In this document: positions 33,683 through 43,415 of the stretch, piece by piece
Layout of the letters: the number at the start of each line of letters is the position of its first letter
Numbering within the stretch: position 1 is the first letter of the stretch
NCBI GenBank assembly: GCA_965224415.1
Contig: CBDCZB010000005.1
Span: 558,001 to 622,000, forward strand
Origin: DAOUJI01 sp965224415
GTDB lineage: Bacteria; Chloroflexota; Dehalococcoidia; Lucifugimonadales; JAGWBF01
Reading direction: 5' to 3'
Length of the DNA stretch: 64,000 nucleotides
Translations under genes and position numbers: made by a program
The notes under the pieces: generated by a model
Told to the model about the DNA's origin: nothing
Database searches by the model: none
The model's input: the letters and a program-made list of their open reading frames with translations, nothing else

Positions 33683-34020
33683 GACGTTCCTCCTGTATGT
33701 CCTGGCGTTCTCCTACCGGGCGGGTCTCTCGTTGCGCGGACGGCGGTCCCCGATGGCGCAGGCTACGACCCGCGGCCCGGACCTCGAATCGCTCTCCACC
33801 GGCTCAACTCCGCGTCGGGTCATCCCCTTGCGACCTCGAGTGGTGCCGTCGTCCGACCCCTACGGGACTGCCGCCAATGATGCCCCTATGATGATGCAGC
33901 CGCTCTCGTTAGGCAACGCCGGGTTGACGGGTGCGGATAGGGAGAGGCCCAGCCATGTGTGACGCCCTTTTTGCGTTTCCGGCGCCTGCGGCCGCAGGCG
34001 CTCGCCGGAGCGCCGACTCC
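33683..34020. other. Intergenic region without a supported gene
   Basis: The 338-nt stretch holds the upstream DNA of the TPR gene and, at 33982-34001, the perfect palindrome GCGCCTGCGGCCGCAGGCGC. No frame in it has convincing composition or a family match. Confidence 0.4.
33982..34001 (-). terminator. Perfect 20-bp palindrome after the HTH gene
   Basis: GCGCCTGCGGCCGCAGGCGC is self-complementary and lies 19 nt past the stop of the minus-strand HTH gene. With no T-run on that strand it would be a weak terminator at best; it could also be a protein-binding dyad. Confidence 0.35.
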
Positions 34021-34266
34021 CTAGTCGGTGAACAGGTGGACGAGGCCCAGGGGTCTCGCCACGGCCACCAGCGCCATCATGTTCCGCATGCTGGGGCTGG
34101 CCCGCCCCTGCCTCCAGCGCCGTATCGTCTCGTGGTGGATGTCGAGACGGCGGATGATCTCCGCCCACGACAGGCCAGACTCCTCCCTGAACCGCTCCAG
34201 CCGCTCAGGGAAGTCGTGAGGGACCCGGTAGGTCACTCTGCTGTGGTGGATGCGCTGTCGAGGCAT
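34021..34266 (-). CDS. Small XRE-type helix-turn-helix protein
   Basis: The 81-residue product has one HTH: FREESGLSWAEIIRRLDIHHETIRRWRQG, followed by a hydrophobic helix NMMALVAVARPLGLVHLF. It lies between the element and the restriction operon and may regulate either. The organisation resembles the XRE proteins at 17.4 and 17.7 kb, which share the LSWxxxxxxL pattern. Confidence 0.7.
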   Translation of the reverse strand: MPRQRIHHSRVTYRVPHDFPERLERFREESGLSWAEIIRRLDIHHETIRRWRQGRASPSMRNMMALVAVARPLGLVHLFTD

Positions 34267-34456
34267 CGCGCAAGCCCTCTCAGTGCACAGCCGGAATCAC
34301 GCTCCCATGCGGGCGGATGAGTCCCCATTCCTATATCCCTTATACCGTGGATGATCCGGCCTCCCTCCAATGTGCCTGCTTCACCCGTTTGTTCATATGT
34401 GCCATATCTTTCTGCTGCCCTCCGACTCATGGAAACTGCTGCTGACGATGGGGCTC

Positions 34457-37400
34457 TCAACGGTCAGCGCCGCCAACGGCAGTGACCGCCCCGGCGTAGG
34501 TCGCCGCGAAGTTCATCTCCAGGAGCCATCGGCGGAACGATTCGTTGTCGCTGAACTGCTTGAACAGCTCGGTGTGGTCTGCCAGTAACTCGGTCATGGC
34601 CCGCTCCAGCGCCTTGTCGTGCTCGATGCGGGCGTTCTGCCTATCGGAGTTGGCCATGGCGTTGCGGTACGGAGTATCTTCGGCAACCTTTGCGGGCAAC
34701 TCCTCGGATATGACCCTCTCGATCTTGTCATGGTCCTTCCACTCGATGTTGCCGAACCGGTCGTTGAACTCCCTGACGATGTTGGAGAGCCGCTCCATAT
34801 CCGTTTCTGGCTTCTGCCCTCCGCCTTCGGTTGGGACCGGCCCGATCTCCGCATCCTCGTCGGCCAACTGAATGGCCTGCACCGCCTGCTTCTCCACCCG
34901 GTAGCTGTCCATGTCGATGGCTTCCAGGATGCCCTTGGACAGGTCGTCCTCAACAGGAGCGGGCAGCTTGGGCACGAGGAAGGTCAGGAAGATGGAGAGC
35001 CTCTCCCACTCGGCGTTGGTGTAGGGCAGGATGGTAGCCAGGAACCCGTAGGCCCGCAGGAACGCCTTTGACCTGCCCTTGAAGTCCACCTGCCCGTCCT
35101 CATCCAACTCCCGGTAGACTGCGACGCAGGCATCGAGGATGGGATCGAGGCGGTCGCGATCCTCTTTCGCCAAAAACCGCTTCACCAACTCGTCCACCTG
35201 CTCCGGGCCGTAGACCTGGTAGCCGTCGAGGGCCGCCTTCAGGTCGTGCAGACGGTCGGGGTCGGTCTCCTCCGCCAGAATGGTGGTGCGGTAGTAGTCG
35301 GCGAAGGCGTGCTGAATGGTGTCGGCGTCGTTGGCGAAGTCCAGCACGAAGGCGTTGTCCTTCTTTGGGTGAGATCGGTTGAGACGCGAGAGCGTCTGCA
35401 CCGCCCTCACCCCCGACAGCGGCTTGTCCACGTACATGGTGTGCAACAGCGGCTCGTCGTACCCGGTCTGGAACTTGTCGGCGCATACCAGGAAGCGGTA
35501 CGGGTCCTCCTGAATTCTCTCTAGGATGAGGTTCGCCGAGAAGCCGTTGAGGGACGCCTCGGTGACCTTTGCACCATGGTACTCAGGTTCGCCTGAAAAG
35601 GCGGCGATGGCTTTGTAGGGACTCTTGCGCTCCTCCAGATAGGCACGGATGGCGTGAAAGTAGGTGATGGCCCTCTGGATGCTGCTGGTCACCACCATGG
35701 CCCGCGCCTGCCCGCCGATCTTCTGCAAGCCCGCCACCTGTTCGTGGAAGTGGTCCACCATGATCTCCGCCTTCAGGCGGATGGCGTGGTCGTGGTCTTC
35801 CACGTAGCGGCGCAGCTTCCTACCGGCCCTCTTGGTGTCGAACTCCGGGTCTCCCTCCACCTTCTTGACCAGCCGGTAGTAGCTGCCGACCGTCGTGTAG
35901 TGCCTCAGCACGTCGATGATGAACCCTTCCTGGATGGCCTGCTTCATGGTGTATGAGTGGAAGGGAACGTGCTTTGTAGCGCCGCCTTCGGGGACGGGTG
36001 CGCCGAATATCTCCAGCGTCTTGTTCTTGGGCGTCGCGGTGAAGGCGAAGTAGCTGGCGTTGGCCAGCATCTTCTTGCTCTCCATGATGCGGTTGATCTT
36101 GTCCTCGGTGGTCTCGTCCCCCTCATCACTACCGGATTCCCCAAGCGCCGTGGACATCGCCGCCGCCGTGCGGCCGCCCTGGCTGGAATGAGCCTCGTCG
36201 ATGATGATCGCGAACCTGCGTCCCCGGTGCTCGTTGCCGATGGCGTCCAGGATGAAGGGGAACTTCTGCACCGTGGTGACTGCGATGCGCTTGCCCTGCT
36301 GCAAGAGGGCGCGGAGTTGGGCTGAGGTCTCGGCATGACCCACGACGGAGCCGACCTGGGCGAACTGCTTGATGGTGTCCCGTATCTGCTTGTCCAGCAC
36401 TCTGCGGTCGGTCACGACCACCACGGTGTCGAAGGTGGGCGCGTCGTCCCGCTCCAGCCCGATGAGCTGATGGGCCAGCCACGCGATGGAGTTGGACTTG
36501 CCGCTTCCTGCCGAGTGCTGGATGAGATACCTGGAGCCGACTCCTCTAGTGGATGCGTCGGACAGCAACCTGCGCACCACGTCCATCTGGTGGTAGCGGG
36601 GCCATATCTGCTCCCGCTTCTTCTTGCCCGTCCTGTCGTCTTTGCTCTCCACGACTTGGGCGTAGTTCTCGATGATGTTGGTCAGCCCGTCACGTGTGAG
36701 CGTCTGCTCCCACAGGTAGTCGGTCTTGAGGCCGTTGGGATTGGGTGGATTGCCCTTGCCGTCGTTCCATCCCTTGTTGAAGGGCAGGAACCAGGACGCC
36801 TTGCCGTCGAGCTTGGTGCAGAACCGCACCTCGTGATCGTCCACGGCGAAGTGGGCCAGGCAGCGGCCCAAAGCGAAGAGCCGTTCCCTGGGACTGCGGT
36901 CCCTCTTGTACTGCTCTACGGCGTCGTCCACCGTCTGCTTGGTCAGGCTGTTCTTCAGCTCGAAGGTGGCGACGGGCAGACCATTGACGAACAGGCACAG
37001 GTCCAATGCCAATTGGGTATTGTCCTGGCTGTACCGCAGCTGCCTCGTCACGCTGAAGCGGTTCTGCTCGTACAGGACCGCCACCTTCTCGTTCCCCGGC
37101 GACGGCGTGCCGTACATCAGGTCGACCTGGTGCGGGCCGTGCTTGACGCCCTTGCGCAGCACGTCAATGGTTCCTCGGCGGGTGACTTCTCCTTGCAGCC
37201 GCGCCAGAAACCTGCGCCTCGTTGGACCGTCCTGTCCAAGGTCCAGTGATTCGGCGACGATAGGCTGGGTAGCGCTCAGAAAGGCGGAGAGTTGGACAAG
37301 GTCCACGCAGTATTCCCGGTCATAGTCCTGTGGGTCTCCGCATATCCAGCCCGCGCCGTAGCTGGACGGCCGCTCATGCACCATGCCGTTATGCGATGGC

Positions 37401-37471
37401 GCACAGTCGGCACCAGTCAGAGCCTCGCAAATGAGACGCTCAAGGCCTCTTTCGCTGGTGTCGGTGGTCAC
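34457..37471 (-). CDS. hsdR: Type I restriction endonuclease subunit HsdR
   Basis: The 1004-residue product has the N-terminal nuclease motif FELKNSLTKQTVDDAVEQYK near residue 175, with the E-x-K pair of PD-(D/E)xK enzymes. The SF2 translocase follows: Walker A IQHSAGSGKSNSIAWLAH near residue 315, DEAH in IIIDEAHSSQGG and FTATPKNK. HsdR cuts unmethylated DNA after ATP-driven translocation by the HsdR2M2S1 complex. It is the last gene of the minus-strand operon, 18 nt after the DUF5615 gene. The frame is intact, unlike hsdM. Confidence 0.95.
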   Translation of the reverse strand: MTTDTSERGLERLICEALTGADCAPSHNGMVHERPSSYGAGWICGDPQDYDREYCVDLVQLSAFLSATQPIVAESLDLGQDGPTRRRFLARLQGEVTRRGTIDVLRKGVKHGPHQVDLMYGTPSPGNEKVAVLYEQNRFSVTRQLRYSQDNTQLALDLCLFVNGLPVATFELKNSLTKQTVDDAVEQYKRDRSPRERLFALGRCLAHFAVDDHEVRFCTKLDGKASWFLPFNKGWNDGKGNPPNPNGLKTDYLWEQTLTRDGLTNIIENYAQVVESKDDRTGKKKREQIWPRYHQMDVVRRLLSDASTRGVGSRYLIQHSAGSGKSNSIAWLAHQLIGLERDDAPTFDTVVVVTDRRVLDKQIRDTIKQFAQVGSVVGHAETSAQLRALLQQGKRIAVTTVQKFPFILDAIGNEHRGRRFAIIIDEAHSSQGGRTAAAMSTALGESGSDEGDETTEDKINRIMESKKMLANASYFAFTATPKNKTLEIFGAPVPEGGATKHVPFHSYTMKQAIQEGFIIDVLRHYTTVGSYYRLVKKVEGDPEFDTKRAGRKLRRYVEDHDHAIRLKAEIMVDHFHEQVAGLQKIGGQARAMVVTSSIQRAITYFHAIRAYLEERKSPYKAIAAFSGEPEYHGAKVTEASLNGFSANLILERIQEDPYRFLVCADKFQTGYDEPLLHTMYVDKPLSGVRAVQTLSRLNRSHPKKDNAFVLDFANDADTIQHAFADYYRTTILAEETDPDRLHDLKAALDGYQVYGPEQVDELVKRFLAKEDRDRLDPILDACVAVYRELDEDGQVDFKGRSKAFLRAYGFLATILPYTNAEWERLSIFLTFLVPKLPAPVEDDLSKGILEAIDMDSYRVEKQAVQAIQLADEDAEIGPVPTEGGGQKPETDMERLSNIVREFNDRFGNIEWKDHDKIERVISEELPAKVAEDTPYRNAMANSDRQNARIEHDKALERAMTELLADHTELFKQFSDNESFRRWLLEMNFAATYAGAVTAVGGADR

Positions 37472-37489
37472 GCTATCCCTCGTCCATCG

Positions 37490-37807
37490 TCAGATCGGGA
37501 TTTCCCTCAACTCACCCTGTTCTATTTCATCAATTGCGGCTCGGATGTCATCTATCCTCGGTTGCACATCTGGCCACCTGTTGGAACGCAGTACGAGGAC
37601 GGCTATTGGCCTGCGGCTAAGGTCTTGCTGGTGCCTCATGTTCTGGTCGGCGGTAATCAATAGCTCGTATGCTTCGCTTTCGGCCTGGTCCAGCAGGTCC
37701 CCGTTGCTTAGCTCCGCCCAACCCCTCTCGGCGGCTGTGTCAACGCTATGTTCCGGAAGGTAGCCTCGAAGCGGCGCTGGGGTATTGTGGTCAAACAGGA
37801 CTTTCAA
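37490..37807 (-). CDS. DUF5615 PIN-like toxin candidate
   Basis: The 105-residue product starts MKVLFDHNTPAPLRGYLPEH and has LLITADQNMRHQQDL, the acidic pattern of DUF5615 proteins, which share a PIN-like nuclease fold. Acidic residues in LFDHN and TADQN would hold a metal. It overlaps the DUF433 gene by 17 nt; that pairing is a well-known toxin-antitoxin-like module. It is embedded between hsdS and hsdR. Confidence 0.85.
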   Translation of the reverse strand: MKVLFDHNTPAPLRGYLPEHSVDTAAERGWAELSNGDLLDQAESEAYELLITADQNMRHQQDLSRRPIAVLVLRSNRWPDVQPRIDDIRAAIDEIEQGELREIPI

Positions 37808-38030
37808 TGCTGACCTTCGCGTCGAGGCTTCTGACCTCGTGTTCCAGCACCGACTTGACCTGCCATTCCTCTACCCCCGGAAACCAGTCGAGGAAGTCCT
37901 TCACCGTAGCCCCCGCCGCAAGATTGCCGAACAGAGCGGATACCGGCACCCTGGTCCGGGTAAACACCCATGCCCCACTGAGCCTTCCGGGTACGCTCTC
38001 TACCGCCGGGCACTTGCTCCAATCCGTCAT
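37791..38030 (-). CDS. DUF433 antitoxin-like protein
   Basis: The 79-residue product has the DUF433 pattern GAWVFTRTRVPVSALFGNLAAG then DFLDWFPGVEEWQVKSVLEHE, a small winged-helix-like fold. DUF433 proteins are usual partners of DUF5615 toxins. Its start overlaps the hsdS stop by 4 nt, so the pair is translated with the restriction operon. Confidence 0.85.
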   Translation of the reverse strand: MTDWSKCPAVESVPGRLSGAWVFTRTRVPVSALFGNLAAGATVKDFLDWFPGVEEWQVKSVLEHEVRSLDAKVSIESPV

Positions 38031-39481
38031 ACAGTCACCTCTCTTTCGGTTGCCAATTCCTCCAGCGACTCTTCCGTGTCGTGGCCGGCTCCGTTGACGC
38101 CCTCTACGAATGCCACGTTCTCCTCTACCGGTTCTCGGTCGTCGCCTTCGTCGGGTAGTTGCGCCGCTGCCTCGCGCACGTCCAGTTTGCCGGTCACCAC
38201 GTCCGCGATGAGCCTGGTGCGGTACTCCTCCACCAGTTCCACCTGACGGCGGGCGCGAGCGATGGCGGCGTCAATTTTGGCAGTGGCTGATTGAACGTGT
38301 CGAACGATGAGCCACTGTTCGCTTGACGGCGGGACAAGGCATACTGCATGGCCCAATTCTTCAGCGTTCAAGTGTGGCTGAGCTGCGCGGGAACTCACAA
38401 CGATTAGTTGGTTGTCCCTCACATAGGTGGAAAGCAAACCGAGGGCTATGAATTCTGGCAGTGCGCTATTCGCCGTAACGACCATATCGTAGCCAGAAAT
38501 TGCCCCTGCGTACTCTTCGGGAATAATGGCGGAGTCGGCAGTATAGGCTCCGCTTCGCACCACAATGATTTCCTTTGGTTGCAATGTTGCATCACGGCTA
38601 GGAGGAATACCCTTGGGATCGACAAAGATCAAATCCTTCTTAGAGATAATGCCCCGTGCTATGTTCGTGGCCCTGATCAACGGACGCCCATCCGATAATT
38701 CTGGCGGAGGCTGTCCCAATCCGTACCGAATGCGAGCCAGCGTCTTCAGCCGTCGCACCTCCCAATGCTCCGGCACGTCGCCGAGCCACGGGACGCCGGA
38801 GGGTTTGAGGGCGACGCTGGGGTCGAGGCCGCGGGTGACGGCCCGGCTGACGACGGCCTGCCGCTCCTCCGCCAGCAGTGCGATGAGCTTCCGCTTGGCG
38901 CTGACGTATCGTCGGATGCGCCGGTCCACATGGTCCAGGTAGCGCACGATGGCGGTTTGCTCGGGGAGGGGTGGGAGAGGGATTGAGGAGCTGGCCAGAT
39001 GCACCCGTGACAACTCGGTGAAGGTACTGCCCTGCCCCAGCGCGGCTAGGTCTTCCCTGCTTGCGCTCAGAGCGTAATGCAGGTACTCGGATTCTACGTT
39101 AGGACACGGCACGAGCAGACGACAGCCTTGGTTTACGCAGCCATCTGAAGTGAGGATACCGAGGTGTCCGATTGGAGCTCGGGTGGAGATTGCCACACTC
39201 CACGCTGGAGCGAGGGTTGTTCCACAAGACCTGTAACCGTCTGAAGAGATTCTGCGTCCGCTGGCTCTTATGTACCTACCACTGAGCTTCCCCAAGTCCT
39301 CAGGTGTCACCCACAGGATTTCGCCATCCCAGTAGGCAGGGACGTTGGTGGAAGGTGTAGCTCCGTTAAGCACGTTAGCGACCGTGCGAAGCCGCCGCAC
39401 CTCCCAGTGCTCTGGCACGTCGCCGAGCCAGGGGACGGCGGAGGGCTTGTAGGCGGGGTAGGGCGTCAGCTCTGCAGGCAT
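38027..39481 (-). CDS. hsdS: Type I restriction specificity subunit HsdS
   Basis: The 484-residue product has two target recognition domains, each introduced by nearly the same phrase: VPWLGDVPEHWEVRRLRT near residue 16 and VPWLGDVPEHWEVRRLKT near residue 235. A conserved helical spacer follows each (LPLPPLPEQTAIVRYLDHVDRRI in the first, LVPPSSEQWLIVRHV in the second). HsdS determines the methylated and cleaved sequence. It overlaps apeA by 16 nt and DUF433 by 4 nt. Confidence 0.93.
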   Translation of the reverse strand: MPAELTPYPAYKPSAVPWLGDVPEHWEVRRLRTVANVLNGATPSTNVPAYWDGEILWVTPEDLGKLSGRYIRASGRRISSDGYRSCGTTLAPAWSVAISTRAPIGHLGILTSDGCVNQGCRLLVPCPNVESEYLHYALSASREDLAALGQGSTFTELSRVHLASSSIPLPPLPEQTAIVRYLDHVDRRIRRYVSAKRKLIALLAEERQAVVSRAVTRGLDPSVALKPSGVPWLGDVPEHWEVRRLKTLARIRYGLGQPPPELSDGRPLIRATNIARGIISKKDLIFVDPKGIPPSRDATLQPKEIIVVRSGAYTADSAIIPEEYAGAISGYDMVVTANSALPEFIALGLLSTYVRDNQLIVVSSRAAQPHLNAEELGHAVCLVPPSSEQWLIVRHVQSATAKIDAAIARARRQVELVEEYRTRLIADVVTGKLDVREAAAQLPDEGDDREPVEENVAFVEGVNGAGHDTEESLEELATEREVTV

Positions 39482-40754
39482 CTCTCAAGCCCCTTAGCCA
39501 ACCGCTTGAATCTTTCTTGATTCTTGAAACTCGCTATCACCTCATCCTGCACTCGGCATTCTTTGAGTAGATGAATCACGACCAAGTAAACTATCGACTC
39601 AGCAAGGAAGTACAGGGAGGACCCGTCAGAGGAATCAAGCCAAGGTTTAGTATGAACCTCCCTGTTGATCCTGGTGTCTACAACTACCCTTTGTGCCCAC
39701 CTCTCAACATCTGACACCAGATATAGAAACGTGTTTCCAGCCTCCTTAGCGAGATGTATGATGTCCTTCTTCATCGACGGTTCCCTGCCCAAGCGAATCC
39801 TCAATAGCGTCTCAACAGCTATGTATGCATCGTTGAAACGATAATTTACATATGGCGATGACACATTCCAGTTGGGCATCAGGCGATATGTGACGTGCCT
39901 ATACTTCTCTGAGACCCGAAGCCACTGGGCGACTCCACCCAGCCCTCCGATGTCATCATAAGAAAACAGAAACCTAGGGGCTTTCCATGGAATATCAACT
40001 CCGACCCATTGGCTGTACAATCTGACCGGATCCTGAGACGTGTTGTCGGAGAATAGATGTACGCTGTCGATTGCTGCCAGCGACCCCGAACCAATAGTTA
40101 CCAAGTTCTGTAAGTCATGATATTTCCTGCTTATGACTTCAATACCCTGTACTTCATCAAAGCGCAAAGTGAAACTGCAACTGTCCTTAATAGAATAACT
40201 CCTGCCAAAGCTACCCGATCTAACCGCACGTTCAGGAGAGGTTGTGAGGACTAACTCTCCAACTCCGTCTATCTTGCTTGTCGCTTTGCTAGTTTGCTAG
40301 ATTGTACACGTACTAGTGTGTTACCCTCAGATGTGGATTCTAAGCCAAAACTGGATTTGCCGACCCAGCGTTCCAAATGCCGCAGATTTAGATCGACGGC
40401 TGCAAAATCTATGCTTTGACCTTCTCCAAATTGTTTTCCTTGAAGGACAGATGGAGACTTGTAGAGAAACCGAGAGATGAATGATTCAGTCACTCTATAG
40501 GAGTAACAACCCAACAAAGTGAACTCTTGAGCCGGTGGAGCTACACCAAGTATTCTGACTCCCTTCCCGTCTTCATCATCAAACTCCAAGTTAACTCGTT
40601 CATTAGAATGCCGAGATATCAGTTCCAGGGTAGCTCCGTCCCTAGGGTTGAACTTGAGATGCCCCGGCATCTCGTCATGAGGTTGTGAGGCCAACCAGAA
40701 CCAGCCTAGTACGTCTAGCTCTTCCTGCGGCATCTGAGTGGTACTATCTTCCAT
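39466..40754 (-). pseudogene. apeA: ApeA-like HEPN ribonuclease, one frameshift
   Basis: The first frame (40754-40269) gives an ApeA-type N-terminal domain: LGWFWLASQPHDEMPGHLKFNPRDG, LELISRH, FTLLGCYS. The second (to 39466) continues ELVLTTSPERAVRSGSFGRS..., RFDEVQGIEVISRKYHDLQNLVTIG and ends with a HEPN helix bundle bearing RINREVH, an Rx5H catalytic motif. A single missing base between 40269 and 40300 would join them into 429 residues. ApeA is a HEPN RNase that stops phage infection by abortive infection. No other stop is present. It overlaps hsdS by 16 nt and follows hsdM by 17 nt. Call rests on sequence recall of the family. Confidence 0.72.
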
Positions 40755-40771
40755 GATTTACGCTGTCTCCA

Positions 40772-42724
40772 TTAACCCACAATCTCCGCCAGCAGCCCCT
40801 CCGTCTCCCGCTCCAGCGCCAGGATGTCCGTCCGTATCTCCTCCAGCGGGCGCAGGGGTTGGGGCTTGTAGAAGTGACGGTGAAGCTGAACTCGTAGCCA
40901 ATCTTGACGCCGGCGGGGTCGTACCAGGCGTCGGGGGCGTAGGGCAGCACTTCGCGGCGCAGGAAGGCGTCAACGCCGCCCTCTTCCAGCAGGGGAACCT
41001 GCTCCGTGTCCCGCAGGTCGGGGTCCAGCTCGTACTCCACGACGGCGGGCTTGCCGTCGATGGTGGCCGCAAACAGGCCGCGCAACGGGTCGGGCTCTGC
41101 GCCGCTCTTGTGGACTCGTCGAATCACGCGCGGCGCGCTTTCCGATCGCTCGGCCTCGTCCTTGAGCGCCTTGATTTCTTTGGCAGTGTAGGTCCGCTCC
41201 GGGTCGATGTCCTCAATGCGCAGGGGCCGCTCCACGGTGACCTTCCAGTAGCCGAAGGCCTCGTTGGGGAAGATCTTCGACTGCTCCGTCTCCTCGAAGG
41301 CCAAGAAGACATCGCAGATGTGCCGAATGTCCTCGTTGGAGAGCTCGCAGTTCTTGCTGCCCAGGTTCTTGCGCAGGGGTCTGTACGACTGGGTGGCGTC
41401 GATGAGCTGCACCTTGCCCCGGCGATGAGCCGGCTTGCGGTTGCTCAGAACCCAGATGTAGGTGGCGATGCCGGTGTTGTAGAACATATTGAGCGGCAGG
41501 GCGACGATGGCCTCCAGCCAGTCGTTCTCGATGATCCAGCGGCGGATGTTGCTCTCGCCCTGCCCGGCGTCGCCCGTGAAGAGGGAACTGCCATTGTGCA
41601 CCTCAGCGATGCGGCTGCCCAGCGGCGTGTCCCGTTTCATCTTGCTCAGCATGTTTGCCAGGAACATCATCTGGCCGTCGCTGGAGCGGGTGATGAGGGA
41701 ATAGTCGGCATCGCCGCCATTCTCGACGAGGAAGCGCGGGTCCATGATGCCGGACCGTCCTCCCATGCGTTCCAGGTCGGTCTTCCAACTCTTTCCGTAG
41801 GGCGGATTGGAGAGCATGAAGTCGAACTCTTCGGCCGGGAAGGCGTCGGCGGCGAGGGTGGAGCCGAACCCGATGTTGTCGGCCTCTGTGCCCTCGCCCT
41901 TGAGGATGAGGTCGGCCTTGCTGATGGCGTAGGTCTCCGGGTTGACCTCCTGGCCGTACAGGTGGACCGACGCCTCCTTGCCGTGTTCCTTAGGCGAGGC
42001 CCACCAGCGTCTCCTCGGCGACCGTCAGCATCCCACCGGTGCCGCACGCGCCGTCATAGACCAGGTAGGTGCCGGACCGCACCTGCTCGGCCACGGGCAG
42101 GAAGATGAGCCGGGCCATGAGCTGCACCACGTCCCTGGGAGTGAAGTGCTCCCCAGCCTCCTCATTGTTCTCCTCGTTGAAGCGGCGGATCAACTCCTCG
42201 AAGACCGTGCCCATGCCGTGGTTGTCCAGCCCCTCCAGCCGTACCGAGTCGTCACCGTTCAGGACAGGTTGAGGGCTGAGGTTGATTGAGCTGTCCAAGA
42301 ATCTCTCTATCAGGAAGCCGAGGGCGTCTGCCTCCACCAGCGTCGGTATCTGGTTGCGGAACTTGAACTTGTCCAGCACCTCCTGGATGTTGGGAGAGAA
42401 GCCGTCGAGGTGCGCCTCGAAGTCGGTCCGCAGTTGTTGTTGCCGACCGCGTGAGGCAAGGTCGCGGAGGCGGAAGCGGGACGTGTTGTAGAAGGCTTGG
42501 CCGGAGGCCTGGCGCAGGGCGGCGTCCTGGTTGGTGATGCCCGCGTCATCCAACTGCTTCTTCATGCGGAGCACCGCATCCTTGGTCGGCTCCAGCACGG
42601 CGTCGAGCCGTCGGATCACCGTCATGGGCAGGATGACGTCGCGGTACTTGCCGCGAACGTAGACGTCCCGCAACACGTCGTCCGCGATGCCCCAGATGAA
42701 GCCGCTGATGTTGAGGGCGTTCAT
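40772..42724 (-). pseudogene. hsdM: Type I DNA methyltransferase HsdM, two frameshifts
   Basis: The first part has the helical domain and SAM motif (YLVYDGACGTGGMLTVAEETLV). The frame then stops; an extra base at about 41992 explains it, and removal gives LVGLAKEHGKEASVHLYGQE. The catalytic motif DFMLSNPPYGKSW follows, an NPPY amino-methyltransferase. Near 40880 one base is missing: adding it gives GYEFSFNRHFYKPQPLRPLEEI and an end at LLAEIVG (40772). The corrected gene has 651 codons. HsdM methylates adenine in the site chosen by HsdS. It overlaps the XRE gene by 4 nt. As sequenced it would be inactive. Confidence 0.9.
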
Positions 42725-43074
42725 TGGCTCGTCATGCTCCTATAGGCTGCCTTGACCATCTGATCGAGGGCGACAGCGGCTTGCTCGTTGAGACGCGGGT
42801 CTGAGTGCAGACAGGAAGATATCACCGCCAACGGCTCGGGCTCCTCCCCGGCGGATGGGCTCCTGAGGAATCGGTTCACGGCCAGCCCCGACCAGGTCGC
42901 CAGCGCCGCTAGTCCGTTCACGTCGGGGTGTCTGCCTTGAGCCATACGAGTCAAGGTGGAGGCGCTGATGCCGCACTCCTCCGCCACCTGCTTCCAGGTG
43001 CATTGACGGGCCTGCCTCTCTGTGTCCAACGCGGCGAAGAAAGCGCCGCCGTCGAACCTCGCTGTCCTGGCCAT
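42721..43074 (-). CDS. XRE-type regulator of the restriction operon
   Basis: The 117-residue product has the HTH CTWKQVAEECGISASTLTRMAQG near residue 25, then LAALATWSGLAVNRFLR. It is the first gene of the operon and overlaps hsdM by 4 nt, so it likely sets expression of the methylase and nuclease, as controller proteins do. A good promoter lies 70 nt upstream. Confidence 0.8.
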   Translation of the reverse strand: MARTARFDGGAFFAALDTERQARQCTWKQVAEECGISASTLTRMAQGRHPDVNGLAALATWSGLAVNRFLRSPSAGEEPEPLAVISSCLHSDPRLNEQAAVALDQMVKAAYRSMTSQ

Positions 43075-43415
43075 GTTCCTCTCCTCGGCGAGTGCACACC
43101 TCAGATCGCTGTCACCTGCCGCTGGCGTGCATTGCTCATTTGATTATCGCAACTGTATAATTCCTTTGCAATAGCCGTGATGGGAGTCGACTCGGATATG
43201 AAAATGGGTGCGGGCGAAGCAGAACCGATCTTGGGTCACATGATTCTGGCCGGCCAGATGGTGCCTTCGCTGTACCCGAATCCGGGTTCTGCGAACTTAT
43301 TCACCTCGACTAGTAGACGCATGAGGCGATATCCGGCCCCTCCCCCGCCAGGTGGTTTTCACGTGTTCGGCGTTGGACGGTAGCCCGTGACCCAAATGGG
43401 CAAGTCGATCAACCC
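43075..43415. other. Divergent intergenic region between restriction and CRISPR loci
   Basis: The 341-nt stretch holds the restriction operon promoter on the minus strand. No gene is supported. A short frame at 43177-43383 lacks a ribosome site and family signal. Confidence 0.4.
43143..43171 (-). promoter_or_regulatory. Promoter of the restriction operon
   Basis: On the minus strand TTGCAA and GATAAT are separated by 17 nt, near the sigma-70 consensus. The -10 lies 69 nt before the ATG of the XRE regulator. It is the best promoter match in the window. Confidence 0.6.

Noticed and set aside
43177..43383. A 68-codon frame between the restriction and CRISPR loci
   Set aside because: It has no ribosome site, no family resemblance and irregular composition.
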